DNA of 64,000 nucleotides from Albirhodobacter sp042466415 (GTDB taxonomy: Bacteria; Pseudomonadota; Alphaproteobacteria; Rhodobacterales; Rhodobacteraceae): assembly GCF_042466415.1 (NCBI RefSeq), contig NZ_JAXHCH010000002.1, positions 682,001 to 746,000 of the forward strand. Direction: 5' to 3'. Below are positions 1-9,139 of the stretch, in pieces. The translations under genes and the position numbers were made by a program. Under the pieces are notes generated by a model. That model did no database searches and was not told the DNA's origin. It was given only the letters and a program-made list of their open reading frames with translations. How positions within the stretch are numbered: the first letter of the stretch is position 1; each line of letters starts with the position of its first letter.

Positions 1-257
1 CCGCACTCGCGATGATCCAGCGCCTCTATACGCAAGGACAGGTTCTGCCGCCGCGTCAGGTGCTACGCCTTCAATCATGGCACGCGCGTTTGCCGCAATG
101 CGCCCCGCTCGCAGCGTTCACCCAAGCCGAGGCGGCCTATCTCGATGCCCGTTTCGCCGATGACATGGACCGCGTGTCCTGCCTTGGCCGCGTGCGGATC
201 GTGGGCGACTTCGCGCAGGCTGGTCACGCAAACACGTCGCACATCGCTGCGCAATAA
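1..257 (+). CDS. C-terminal fragment of an unrecognised protein
   Basis: The reading frame is open from the left edge (codons from base 3) to TAA at 255-257, so only the last 85 or so residues are present. An ATG at 12 exists but is probably internal. No motif is recognisable; the fragment has basic and aromatic patches such as 'QRLYTQGQ' and ends in a polar tail. A rho-independent terminator lies about 75 bases downstream, which supports a real gene end. A function cannot be assigned without the upstream part. Confidence 0.45.
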   Translation, partial: ALAMIQRLYTQGQVLPPRQVLRLQSWHARLPQCAPLAAFTQAEAAYLDARFADDMDRVSCLGRVRIVGDFAQAGHANTSHIAAQ

Positions 258-332
258 GCGTTTGCGATCAATGGTTGGCCGCCTCTGCCAAGGCGCGCCT
301 GCTGTGCCCGCTAGCTGCCGCTCGGGCGTAGC

Positions 333-368
333 AAAAGCCCCCCGACGCTGCTCGCGCGGGGGGCTTTT
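333..368. terminator. Bidirectional rho-independent terminator
   Basis: Stem arms AAAAGCCCCCCG (333-344) and CGCGGGGGGCTTTT (355-368) around a short loop, with A and T tracts on either side. It sits between the convergent ends of the leftmost gene (+) and fbpA (-) and can serve both. Confidence 0.85.
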
Positions 369-389
369 TAGACTCACAATGACGGGCAA

Positions 390-1448
390 TCAGCCGTCGA
401 GATCAACTTCTTCGATCAGCTTCAACGCTGCCGGGCGCAGCGCTGCGATGTCCGTTAACTCCAACGAGTTGGCCGTGAACTCACCCCAGCTTGCGACGAG
501 TTCCGAGCGCTTCACGCCTGGCGTTGCGGGGAATTCGTTATTGGTCTCGGCGTAGATTTCCTGCGCCTCGGCGGAGACGAGGAACTCGATCAACTGAATC
601 GCTTCTTCTTTGTTGGGGGCGGCTTGCGTCATCGCAACGCCCGAGACGTTCACATGCGTGCCGTCGCCCTCAAACACGGGGAAGGTCAGGTTGACGGAAT
701 TCGCCCACTCAATTTGCTCCGGATCGGCGAGCATCTGGCCCATGTAATAGGTGTTGCCCAGCGAAATATCGCATTCGCCCGCCCAGATCGACTTAACCTG
801 CGAGCGGTCGTTGCCGTCAGGCTTGCGCGCGAGATTGGCCTTGATCCCTTCGAGCCAGGCTTTCGTCGCGTCCTCGTCATGATGCGCGAGATAAGCGGCC
901 GTCAGCGCGACGTTGTAATCGTCGGTGAAGGGGCGCGTGCAGATGCGGCCCTTCCACTTGGGATCGGCCAGATCTTCATAAGTGGTAACGTCGCCCTGTG
1001 CGACGCGCTCTTTCGAGGCGTAAACGATGCGGGCGCGCGAGGTTAAGCCGATCCACTGGCCATCGGGCGCGCGCAGTTCGGCAGGCACGGCTTCCAAGAC
1101 CACTGGATCGGTGATCGGCTGCGTCACCCCCGCGTCCACGATCTGCGCCAGACGCGCGATATCCACCGTCATCACGAGATCAGCAGGCGAGCGCGCGCCC
1201 TCTGCGACCAGCCGTTCGACCATGCCCTTATCCACGAAAGCCACATTCACATCGATGCCGGTTTTCGCGGTGAACGCATCAAACAGCGGTTGCACCAATT
1301 CGGGCTGGCGATGCGAATAGACATTCACTTCCTGCGCGAGGACGGCTTCGGGCAGGGCGACGGTTCCCGCGATCATCGCGGCGCCGATCAGCGCAGCACG
1401 CGAGGTGGAAGCTTTTGCCAAGAAGGTGTTGGAGGGGGTCGAGGGCAT
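390..1448 (-). CDS. Fe(III) ABC transporter periplasmic binding protein (FbpA/AfuA type)
   Basis: 352-residue periplasmic ferric-iron binding protein of the FbpA family, which hands Fe3+ to an inner-membrane ABC permease. Residues 1-38 form a signal peptide with a likely cut after AVLA. The mature N-terminus 'VNVYSHRQPE', the segment 'SRARIVYA' and the adjacent tyrosines Y234-Y235 in 'GNTYYMGQ' are typical; the Tyr pair coordinates Fe3+ in this family. The start has an AGGA about 8 bases upstream. No permease or ATPase gene adjoins it, so it either works with a distant importer or is an orphan. A palindromic operator-like site lies 53-73 bases upstream of the start, and a Rrf2 Fe-S regulator is divergently placed. 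Confidence 0.9.
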   Translation of the reverse strand: MPSTPSNTFLAKASTSRAALIGAAMIAGTVALPEAVLAQEVNVYSHRQPELVQPLFDAFTAKTGIDVNVAFVDKGMVERLVAEGARSPADLVMTVDIARLAQIVDAGVTQPITDPVVLEAVPAELRAPDGQWIGLTSRARIVYASKERVAQGDVTTYEDLADPKWKGRICTRPFTDDYNVALTAAYLAHHDEDATKAWLEGIKANLARKPDGNDRSQVKSIWAGECDISLGNTYYMGQMLADPEQIEWANSVNLTFPVFEGDGTHVNVSGVAMTQAAPNKEEAIQLIEFLVSAEAQEIYAETNNEFPATPGVKRSELVASWGEFTANSLELTDIAALRPAALKLIEEVDLDG

Positions 1449-1500
1449 GTTGTTTCGTCCTGACTGAGATTTAAACTTGAAGGCTTGTGGCGCCCGATAA

Positions 1501-1521
1501 ACCTGAGTTTTTTTATCAGGT
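1501..1521. promoter_or_regulatory. Operator-like palindrome before fbpA (IRO-box-like)
   Basis: Perfect inverted repeat ACCTGA (1501-1506), nine bases GTTTTTTTA, TCAGGT (1516-1521). Its core TGA-N9-TCA fits the consensus given for iron-responsive operators of RirA. It is positioned in the probable promoter of fbpA. Which regulator binds is inference. Confidence 0.55.
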
Positions 1522-1581
1522 CAAGAGGTGAGGGTCGCAACAGCCCCCCGAAACCGCCAAAGATACGCGGTGTGCGACGCA

Positions 1582-1604
1582 CCGCCGCAGGGCCTCTGCG
1601 GCGG
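1582..1604. repeat. Hairpin with perfect 9-bp stem
   Basis: CCGCCGCAG (1582-1590), loop GGCCT, CTGCGGCGG (1596-1604). There is no T tract on either side, so it is not a classical terminator. It lies upstream of the fbpA operator-like palindrome in otherwise empty sequence; role unknown. Confidence 0.5.
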
Positions 1605-1715
1605 CGACGCTGTGAGCTGCGCCGTTTACACATGCAAAAAATGGAAAGTGAATTGTAAGAATTTGGCACCTTTTGATCGACGCCATATCCGAAAGGCTAG
1701 GGCGGCAGCGGCCAC

Positions 1716-1758
1716 TATCCTTTTGCGCCTTACCGATGCGTAACCTTATCCTTTTGCG
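1716..1758. repeat. Two 12-base direct repeats
   Basis: TATCCTTTTGCG occurs at 1716-1727 and again at 1747-1758, exactly 31 bases apart (about three helical turns), just upstream of a TATATAA-containing stretch. This resembles a pair of same-face regulator sites, but no known factor is recognised. Confidence 0.5.
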
Positions 1759-2113
1759 GACTACGTTTAAGGCATGTGACAGTTATATAAAACACAAGTT
1801 GCGAATGAAAACGGTGCTTTATGCCGCATTCATCGCGGAGTTTATGGTTTGGGTCGTGTTTGACCCGCGTAAGGTCGATACGGCCTGCCTCGGTTGAGGC
1901 ACGAGTGAGGAGCGGTCGAAACGTCTGTGACGCGTCCCTGTTCTGGTGTGTGTGAAGGGGGAGTTTACCCGTGTTCGGTAAAGAGTTTTCAAGCGTGTGA
2001 AGGCGCGAGGGGGACGCGGCATCGAGTGTCACGCCCGCTCGCGACGTCTTCGCGCCAGCGTGTTGTGATTTACGCCGTAAGTTTTCAAGTCTGTATGAGT
2101 TTAAGGAGCCACA

Positions 2114-2584
2114 ATGCGTTTAACCACCCGTAGTAATCTCGCGATGAGAACCCTGATGTTTTGCGGTGTGAACAACACCTCTCTCGTCCGGAAGTCCGAT
2201 ATTGCGGTGGCGTGCAATGTTTCAGAAAACCACCTCGCGCAGGTGGTCAACAATCTCGCGCAGATGGGATTTTTGGATACGCAACGTGGTCGCACGGGCG
2301 GGATGCGTCTGGGGCGTCCGATGGAGTCCATCAAGGTCGGTGAAGTCTTGCGCAAGTTCGAATCTGGCGTGCCGTTCGTCGAATGTTTCGATGAAAAGCT
2401 CAATACCTGTCCGCTCTATGCGGGGTGTCGTCTGCGCGGCGCGCTGGCTGATGCGCAGGAAGCTTTTTACGCGGCGCTTGATTCGATTTCTCTCGCGGAT
2501 CTGCTGCGCGACAACACGACGCTGGAGGCGATCTTGCGTCACAGCGGCGAACGCCAGAGCGCGAGCTGTATGATGCACGCGTAA
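2114..2584 (+). CDS. Rrf2-family Fe-S transcription regulator (NsrR/RirA-like)
   Basis: 156-residue winged-helix Rrf2 protein. The N-terminal half carries the helix-turn-helix ('SENHLAQVVNNL') and the wing motif 'QRGRTGGMRLGRP'. C91, C99 and C105 have the spacing expected for Fe-S cluster ligands. The cysteine positions and the 'MRLT' start agree with RirA (iron response), while 'CRLRGAL' and 'SLADLL' resemble NsrR (nitric-oxide response), so the subfamily is unresolved. RBS AAGGAG lies 6 bases before the ATG. It is divergent from fbpA, whose promoter has an IRO-like palindrome. Such regulators often control themselves and their neighbours; that is inference here. Confidence 0.85.
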   Translation: MRLTTRSNLAMRTLMFCGVNNTSLVRKSDIAVACNVSENHLAQVVNNLAQMGFLDTQRGRTGGMRLGRPMESIKVGEVLRKFESGVPFVECFDEKLNTCPLYAGCRLRGALADAQEAFYAALDSISLADLLRDNTTLEAILRHSGERQSASCMMHA

Positions 2585-2764
2585 AGCAGGGGGCTTGCGC
2601 AAAAATGCACGTCCAAATGCTTCGTAAAAGTCACGAAACTGCGAGCCGGTCATCGCGCGTTGCTTTGCGCTTGACCGCCACACAGCCGGGGATTAGAGCG
2701 CCGCACATTCGCCGTTTTCCCCGCCTATAAAGGCCAGATGGTGAAGATGTTTTGGAGAGAGACA

Positions 2765-2944
2765 ATGAGCCAACAATCGCAAATGGGCGGCTACTTCGAA
2801 AGCCAGCAATCCGGTGGCGCGCCTTGTGATACAACCGCCGACCACGGCGCGCATCAGATGGGGCAAAGCCTCACCGCGCCGCGCCAACAGGCACAATCGA
2901 TGCCAAAGGCACCGGTGCAGTTCAAAGACTGGGCCGCGATCTAA
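2765..2944 (+). CDS. Small unknown protein (59 residues)
   Basis: ATG at 2765 is preceded by GGAGAGAGAC, a good ribosome site, and the frame runs to TAA at 2942. The product is Gln-, Gly- and Ser-rich at the start (MSQQSQMGGYFESQQSGG) and ends '...VQFKDWAAI'; no signal peptide or membrane segment. Function unknown. The same frame stays open after the stop for another 53 codons, so an interrupted longer gene is possible. Confidence 0.5.
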   Translation: MSQQSQMGGYFESQQSGGAPCDTTADHGAHQMGQSLTAPRQQAQSMPKAPVQFKDWAAI

Positions 2945-3168
2945 CGCAGCGCAGGAGCACCCGCAGAGTCCGGCGGCAAAGACATTCCCGAAGGCTGTTT
3001 TGATGGCCTTCGTTCCGAACCCTTGCGCAGCGAGCGCAACCCTGCCTCGCGCAGCCTGCTCGACCCTGTCACAGACGGGTATGACGCCGCGAACAGATCC
3101 GTCTGACAATCTCGGCCTGCCGTCACCTGCGCCCTTGCGCCGCCGACCGCGCCGCGTTTGAGTGCGCC

Positions 3169-3531
3169 ATGGCAGTGCATCTCGATCCCGTTTCCTCGAT
3201 TCCCAATCTCGGCCCCGCCTCGCAAGAGGGCTTCGCCGCCGCCGGTATCCATTCCGCGCAGGCCTTGCGCGCTTTGGGGCCCGATGAGGCCTATCTGGCC
3301 TATCTCTGCGCGGGGCACCGGCCGCATTTCATCTTTTACTATGCGATGGTGATGGGGCTACAGGGGCGCGCTTGGAACGATTGCAAAGGCGCGGAGAAAG
3401 ACGGCCTGCGCGTGCGGTTCGATGCGATCAAGGCCCGCGCCGTCGCCGCGCAAAAGGGCGGCGCATATGGAAAGGGCCGCACGGATAGCGCGGCCCTTGA
3501 AGCATTTTTCAACGAGATTGGCCTGATCTAA
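3169..3531 (+). CDS. TfoX/Sxy C-terminal-domain protein
   Basis: 120 residues. The segment 'IPNLGPASQEGFAAAGIHSAQALRALG' matches the TfoX C-terminal (helix-hairpin-helix-like) domain; the N-terminal TfoX domain of competence regulators is absent. Stand-alone TfoX_C proteins are frequent in alphaproteobacteria and their role is not settled, so a link to DNA uptake should not be assumed. It converges on ndk, with only 24 bases between the two stops. Confidence 0.75.
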   Translation: MAVHLDPVSSIPNLGPASQEGFAAAGIHSAQALRALGPDEAYLAYLCAGHRPHFIFYYAMVMGLQGRAWNDCKGAEKDGLRVRFDAIKARAVAAQKGGAYGKGRTDSAALEAFFNEIGLI

Positions 3532-3555
3532 CCGATCGGCCCGCTCGGGTGGCGA

Positions 3556-3978
3556 TTAGCCGACCAGTTCGAGACCGGAGAAGAAGAAAGCGATTTCTTC
3601 CGCTGCGGTTTCTGGAGCGTCCGACCCGTGAACCGAGTTCTCACCGATCGAGAGGGCGAATTCCTTGCGGATCGTGCCGTCAGCAGCGTCAGCCGGATTG
3701 GTTGCGCCCATAACTTCGCGGTTTTTCGTGATTGCGTTCTCGCCTTCGAGAACTTGAACCACGATCGGCTCGGAGATCATGAATTCGCACAGTTCGCCGA
3801 AGAACGGACGCTCGGAGTGAACGCCGTAGAACTGTTGTGCTTGTGCCAGCGTCATCTGAATGCGCTTGGATGCGACAACGCGCAGACCCGCTTCTTCAAA
3901 TTTAGCAACGATTTTGCCGGTGAGGTTGCGCTTCGTGGCATCCGGTTTGATGATCGAGAACGTGCGTTCGAGGGCCAT
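3556..3978 (-). CDS. ndk: Nucleoside diphosphate kinase
   Basis: 140 residues, the usual length. It transfers the gamma phosphate of ATP to (d)NDPs through a phosphohistidine. The active-site motif 'NSVHGSDAPETA' places the catalytic histidine at H117, and 'TFSIIKPDATKRN' is the canonical N-terminus. Monocistronic, read leftwards, with an independent spacer upstream. It supplies (d)NTPs together with the NrdJ encoded about 30 kb away. Confidence 0.97.
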   Translation of the reverse strand: MALERTFSIIKPDATKRNLTGKIVAKFEEAGLRVVASKRIQMTLAQAQQFYGVHSERPFFGELCEFMISEPIVVQVLEGENAITKNREVMGATNPADAADGTIRKEFALSIGENSVHGSDAPETAAEEIAFFFSGLELVG

Positions 3979-4132
3979 TTGGTGAGCCTTTCAGGTTATC
4001 TTGGGGCGGCTAATCCACCCAGTTCAATTCTGTCGCGCGTCTATCACGGCGCTATGACAAAGGAAAGAACTCCCGTGCAGTCTCACGCCAATGTTGGGTT
4101 GTTTTGCGCGGGAGGGTAAACGCTGGGTGAGG

Positions 4133-6667
4133 CTACGCGGCGGGGGCCTCCAATGCGGCGGTGAGCTTCGCCAGACCCGCCTCAGAAAGGCCGCGCTCTT
4201 TCGCCATCGTCAAGACGGCCTCGCGCACGTGTTTCTTGGCGCGTAAGATCTTCATAAACCGAGCTTCATCCAGAACCAGCAGAGTTGTCGGCGCGATTGC
4301 CCTCACCTCGCCCTGATAGGCGCGCCCCGCCAAAAGGGCGATTTGTCCAAACATCTCGCCGCGCCCCAATCGATTGGTCTGCTTGGCGGTGGTCACCTCC
4401 ACCGCGCCGCTGGCGATGAAATATACCGAACGCGGGGCCTCGGCGCGGCGGCGGATCACTTCGCCCGCATTGGCGTGGCGCGTGACAAACCCTTTTGCGA
4501 GCCGCTTGAGCATCGCCTCATCCAGATGAGACAAAAGCGGGACCTGCCGCGCCAACTCGGCCCGCCGAAGCGCCAGATCAAGTTTCGGGCGCTTGCGTTC
4601 GCGCGCGATCCTGTCCTCAATGCCTTGTGTGAGGGATTGATGCAGCTCTGGCCCGATCAGCCCCTCGCGGCGCAGGTCGTCAATCTCCTGCCGCTCCAGA
4701 CGTAATCCGGTGCGGCGCAAGAATTTCCGTTCCAATTCCTCGGCATAGCCCGGATATTGAAGCTTGAGCGCCTCCAGCGCCTGTTCAACCCCCTCAACCC
4801 GGCGCGCGACCAGCTCGTGCAACAAATCCGCCACACGGCGGCGATGGATGCGGCGGATGCGCGTATCGATAAACCCGTCCAACCCCTTGAGAACAAGGCG
4901 CTGGCTGAGCAGAAATTCGAATCTGTCTGCGGTGAGGGAGGCGAGGGGACGTGAAATCCGTGCGCGGTTGTCCAACCAGACCGCCAAGCGGAACCCACGG
5001 CTAAATGAGAGCGCACGGCGGTAAACCGCGCGGTAGCCCGAACGCCCGCCCGATGGCCCCCCGCTACGCGTCGCCTCCAATAGCCGTTCGGCCAGAACGC
5101 GGGCGCGCTCATAGCTTTTGGAGGACATCAGCCCGCCCTCAAACCCTTGATCGATCAAGTCCTTTTCATGACCCGAAAGGGCGATCAGGCCCAATGTGAT
5201 ACGATCGCGATCCGACAAGCCTTCCTCGCGCTCGGCTTCACTCACCGCGCCGCCCAGACGCTCGCCGAAATCCTTGGCCTCCGCGCGCACGATCTCTTTG
5301 GTCAGGTCATAATTCTCTGCCGCCCCCGCGACCCGCTCGCGCACCGATTGCAACGCAACCGCAACCACCTGTTTGGACAGGGCAAGATCAAGCGGCGTGA
5401 GCTTGTCGAGATGCAGCTTGGTGATGACTATCCGCAGGGTCGTCCCCTGCACCAGCAAGGTGAACAAGGTAAACCCCGTCGCCAAAATCCCGACCGCGCG
5501 CTTCGTCTCCGTGGCGATCGCGGGGTTTTCCGTCACCGCCAAGGCCAGCGCCAAGGTGACTGCGCCGCGCAACCCCCCCCATAAAATCGCGGCCTTATAG
5601 GGCGTCTCGACCCGCGGCGAGAGGCGCAGCACCGTGAGCAATGGCAACAGCACAAACAATACCAGCGCCCGCGCCGCGAAAGCGGCAATCGCGACGACAC
5701 CAACGTAAACGATATCAATCCACGTCGCATCCGCCATCAATTTGGGAATCAAAATCGCGGCGAGAACGAAGATGAGTGCCCCCGCCCAATGCGCCAGAAT
5801 ATCCCAAAGCTCGCGCAGCTTTTCCCACCGCTTGGGATCAATTCGTCCGGGCGCCGCAAAGGTCAACACCAGCCCGCACACCACAACCGAGATCACGCCA
5901 GAGGCGCCGATCCCACGTTCCGCGAGGATATACGCCATATAGGGAATCGAGATCGACACGCTGAGCTGTGCGAGGGGGAAGCGGTTGAGCGCGATGAGAA
6001 CTTGCAGCCCCGCCCACGCCATCGCTATGCCGATCACGGCGCCGCCCATCACAAGGTAGGGAAATTCGCCAAGCGCCTTGCTCGCGTCGGGATCGGGGCC
6101 GGACATGACGAAGGTGATGATCAGCCCGAAAATCGCAATCGCGGCGGCGTCATTGAGGAGGCTTTCGCCCTCGATGATCCGACCGAGCCGTTTGGGCGCG
6201 GAGAGGGAACGGAAAATTCCCGCCACCGCCGATGGGTCCGTTGTGGAGACAACAGACCCGATCAAAAGCCCCGTCGTCAGCGGCACGATGCCAAGCTGGC
6301 TGAGCGACCCGCCGATGATCACCGTCGAGAGCACCACCGCGACCACGGCGAGCAAAACAATCGGCACCCAATCGTCCAGAATTCGGCGGATCTCCATCCC
6401 CAATGTCACCTGAAACAACAGTGTTGGCAGGAAAATATACAGGAAGGAATTCGCGCGGATCGGCATTTCTGTGAAGCTCAGCGCGATGAAATTCAACGAG
6501 TTCGCGAAATCTAGCGTCAGGAACAGCGCCGATCCGACGCCGATCATCATCCCCGCCGCGGCCAAGGTCACGCTGAAGGGCAGGCGCAGGCGCTCGGCAA
6601 GTGGTTCACATAACCCGACGAGGAAGAATAACAGGGCAACAATCGTCGTAAGGGCAACAATCTCCAT
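4133..6667 (-). CDS. CPA1-type Na+/H+ antiporter with C-terminal cyclic-nucleotide-binding-like domain
   Basis: 844 residues from the ATG at 6667 (MEIVALTT). A longer frame to 6754 exists, but its first 29 residues look non-coding. About twelve membrane segments fill residues 1-420, with CPA1 signatures such as 'STTDPSAVAGIF', 'EGESLLNDAAAIAIF' and 'LWGGLRGAVTLALAL'. A long charged cytoplasmic region (about 430-700) follows, then a cNMP-binding-type beta roll (about 705-820). The architecture resembles SOS1-like antiporters. In the binding cassette the family pattern FGE...PRTA is replaced by 'FGQIALLAGRAYQGEV', so the Glu and Arg that hold cAMP/cGMP are missing and the domain may not bind nucleotide. 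Monocistronic. Confidence 0.9.
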   Translation of the reverse strand: MEIVALTTIVALLFFLVGLCEPLAERLRLPFSVTLAAAGMMIGVGSALFLTLDFANSLNFIALSFTEMPIRANSFLYIFLPTLLFQVTLGMEIRRILDDWVPIVLLAVVAVVLSTVIIGGSLSQLGIVPLTTGLLIGSVVSTTDPSAVAGIFRSLSAPKRLGRIIEGESLLNDAAAIAIFGLIITFVMSGPDPDASKALGEFPYLVMGGAVIGIAMAWAGLQVLIALNRFPLAQLSVSISIPYMAYILAERGIGASGVISVVVCGLVLTFAAPGRIDPKRWEKLRELWDILAHWAGALIFVLAAILIPKLMADATWIDIVYVGVVAIAAFAARALVLFVLLPLLTVLRLSPRVETPYKAAILWGGLRGAVTLALALAVTENPAIATETKRAVGILATGFTLFTLLVQGTTLRIVITKLHLDKLTPLDLALSKQVVAVALQSVRERVAGAAENYDLTKEIVRAEAKDFGERLGGAVSEAEREEGLSDRDRITLGLIALSGHEKDLIDQGFEGGLMSSKSYERARVLAERLLEATRSGGPSGGRSGYRAVYRRALSFSRGFRLAVWLDNRARISRPLASLTADRFEFLLSQRLVLKGLDGFIDTRIRRIHRRRVADLLHELVARRVEGVEQALEALKLQYPGYAEELERKFLRRTGLRLERQEIDDLRREGLIGPELHQSLTQGIEDRIARERKRPKLDLALRRAELARQVPLLSHLDEAMLKRLAKGFVTRHANAGEVIRRRAEAPRSVYFIASGAVEVTTAKQTNRLGRGEMFGQIALLAGRAYQGEVRAIAPTTLLVLDEARFMKILRAKKHVREAVLTMAKERGLSEAGLAKLTAALEAPAA

Positions 6668-6865
6668 TGTTTTTGCGGTATCCGATCTGTGGCAGGTGGT
6701 CTTGCGGGGGGATGGCGGGGTGTTGTGCCCAGTATGCACCAGCAAGCCGCCCAACGCTCGCGCAAAATACGGGGTCGGGGTATCAAAATACCGTCACCCC
6801 GCCGCGCTCTGCGGGGAGTATGACGGGGAGATGTGGGGGCCGCGCGGCGCTACTTTAGCGCGGCG

Positions 6866-7870
6866 CTACTTTGGCGCGGTGCGCGGCGTCATCGCACGCA
6901 GCTCGGCCCAGAATGTCTCGAGCAAGGGTTTGCTGGATTGGGTCATCCGGTAGGCGCGAATTTCCAGCGGCGCTTGGAATCGCTCGTTCCCTGCAATCAC
7001 CAATGCCCCTGATGCGAGTTCCTCAAGGCACATCCTTCGAGGCAACCAGCCCAAACCGAAGCCCTCCAAAATCATCGCTTTCACGGAATTCGAGAGCGCA
7101 TTTTGACTGACTTGCAGAACAGAAGGCATCCCCGTGTCGTGTGCTGCGTCCGCAAGGGGCCGATTTTTATGCCCCGACAAAAGATCATCGACCACCGCCC
7201 GAAACACCGAATCCCGCCCGTATGACAGAACCGGCAGCCGGTCTTTGGGGTGGCGCGAGGCGGCATTGGCGCGCGCGCTGCCCGCAGCAGGCGGGTCTTG
7301 AGGCGATAAGTTGAACATCGCCGCGCCGTTGGAATCCGGTTTCGACACAGGGATCAAGACATCCTCAACCAAGGTCTGATAGGTGAATTCCGCCCCGCCA
7401 AGGGGCGCGAGGAAACTCATCATCGGGTGCCAGTAGACGAGGATCAGATCCGAATAGCCCTGTTGCAAACTCGCCACAAAGCGATCGGCCGGCCAAGAGA
7501 CGGAGTTGAGATCAAGGGTGATATCCGACGAGAGAGGAAGAAACTCGTCATTCACATAAGATAAGTAGAGCGATTGCGACGCGGCCAAGCGCACCATCCG
7601 CTCATCCTCGGAATCAATCGCGCGGCATCGCTCAATCGTCTCGTCCATGGCTTGCAAGGCGGCGCGGGCCTGTTCCAAAAACAGGTCGCCCGCAGGGGTC
7701 AGCGATAAGGGCAGGGTCTCGCGATTGATCAGCCGCGCGCCAACGGTCGTTTCCAACACCCTGATCCGCCGCGAAAACGCGGGCTGGCTGACATAACGTT
7801 CCTCCGCCGCGCGGGAAAAATTCCGGCATTCGGCCAAGGCGATAAAGTCTTTGAGCCAGTTAAATTCCAC
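6866..7870 (-). CDS. LysR-family transcription regulator (HypT-like)
   Basis: 334 residues. The N-terminal winged helix 'WLKDFIALAECRNFSRAAEERYVSQPAFSRRIRVLE' is close to that of HypT/YjiE, the E. coli hypochlorite-responsive LysR protein, and is followed by the substrate-binding-like effector domain. A polar, Ala/Pro/Arg-rich insertion near residues 185-215 is unusual. It lies on the same strand 174 bases downstream of the dipeptide importer operon, so it could regulate it or simply follow it. Ligand not predictable from sequence. Confidence 0.85.
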   Translation of the reverse strand: MEFNWLKDFIALAECRNFSRAAEERYVSQPAFSRRIRVLETTVGARLINRETLPLSLTPAGDLFLEQARAALQAMDETIERCRAIDSEDERMVRLAASQSLYLSYVNDEFLPLSSDITLDLNSVSWPADRFVASLQQGYSDLILVYWHPMMSFLAPLGGAEFTYQTLVEDVLIPVSKPDSNGAAMFNLSPQDPPAAGSARANAASRHPKDRLPVLSYGRDSVFRAVVDDLLSGHKNRPLADAAHDTGMPSVLQVSQNALSNSVKAMILEGFGLGWLPRRMCLEELASGALVIAGNERFQAPLEIRAYRMTQSSKPLLETFWAELRAMTPRTAPK

Positions 7871-8044
7871 AGCAGGCGGACCAGATGAAAGGGCGCGGTG
7901 CGCGCGTTGAGGGCTCCAACCTTAGCCCGCAGGACGCGGTGGTCAACATTTGGCGCCGCGCAGGGGAAAGTGCCGTTGCGTTGCGCGGCAGATCAGGGCC
8001 GCACGCGTCTGCATGCGGCGCGGCCCCTGTCGAGCGGCCCCGTT

Positions 8045-9135
<1,091 letters not shown>

Positions 9136-9139
<4 letters not shown>

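Larger units (their letters stand above)
1449..2113. other. 665-base divergent intergenic region between fbpA and the Rrf2 regulator
   Basis: No convincing gene; the small frames here are short, change strand and lack ribosome sites. It holds an ACCTGA-N9-TCAGGT palindrome close to fbpA, a perfect 9-bp-stem hairpin at 1582-1604, a 12-base direct repeat at 1716-1758, an AT-rich stretch with TATATAA at about 1784-1790, and a second direct repeat (AGTTTTCAAG) at 1984 and 2080. Confidence 0.6.

Noticed and set aside
1673..2133. Several frames of 60-100 codons between fbpA and the Rrf2 gene
   Set aside because: They overlap one another on both strands, lack ribosome sites and cover repeat and promoter-like sequence.
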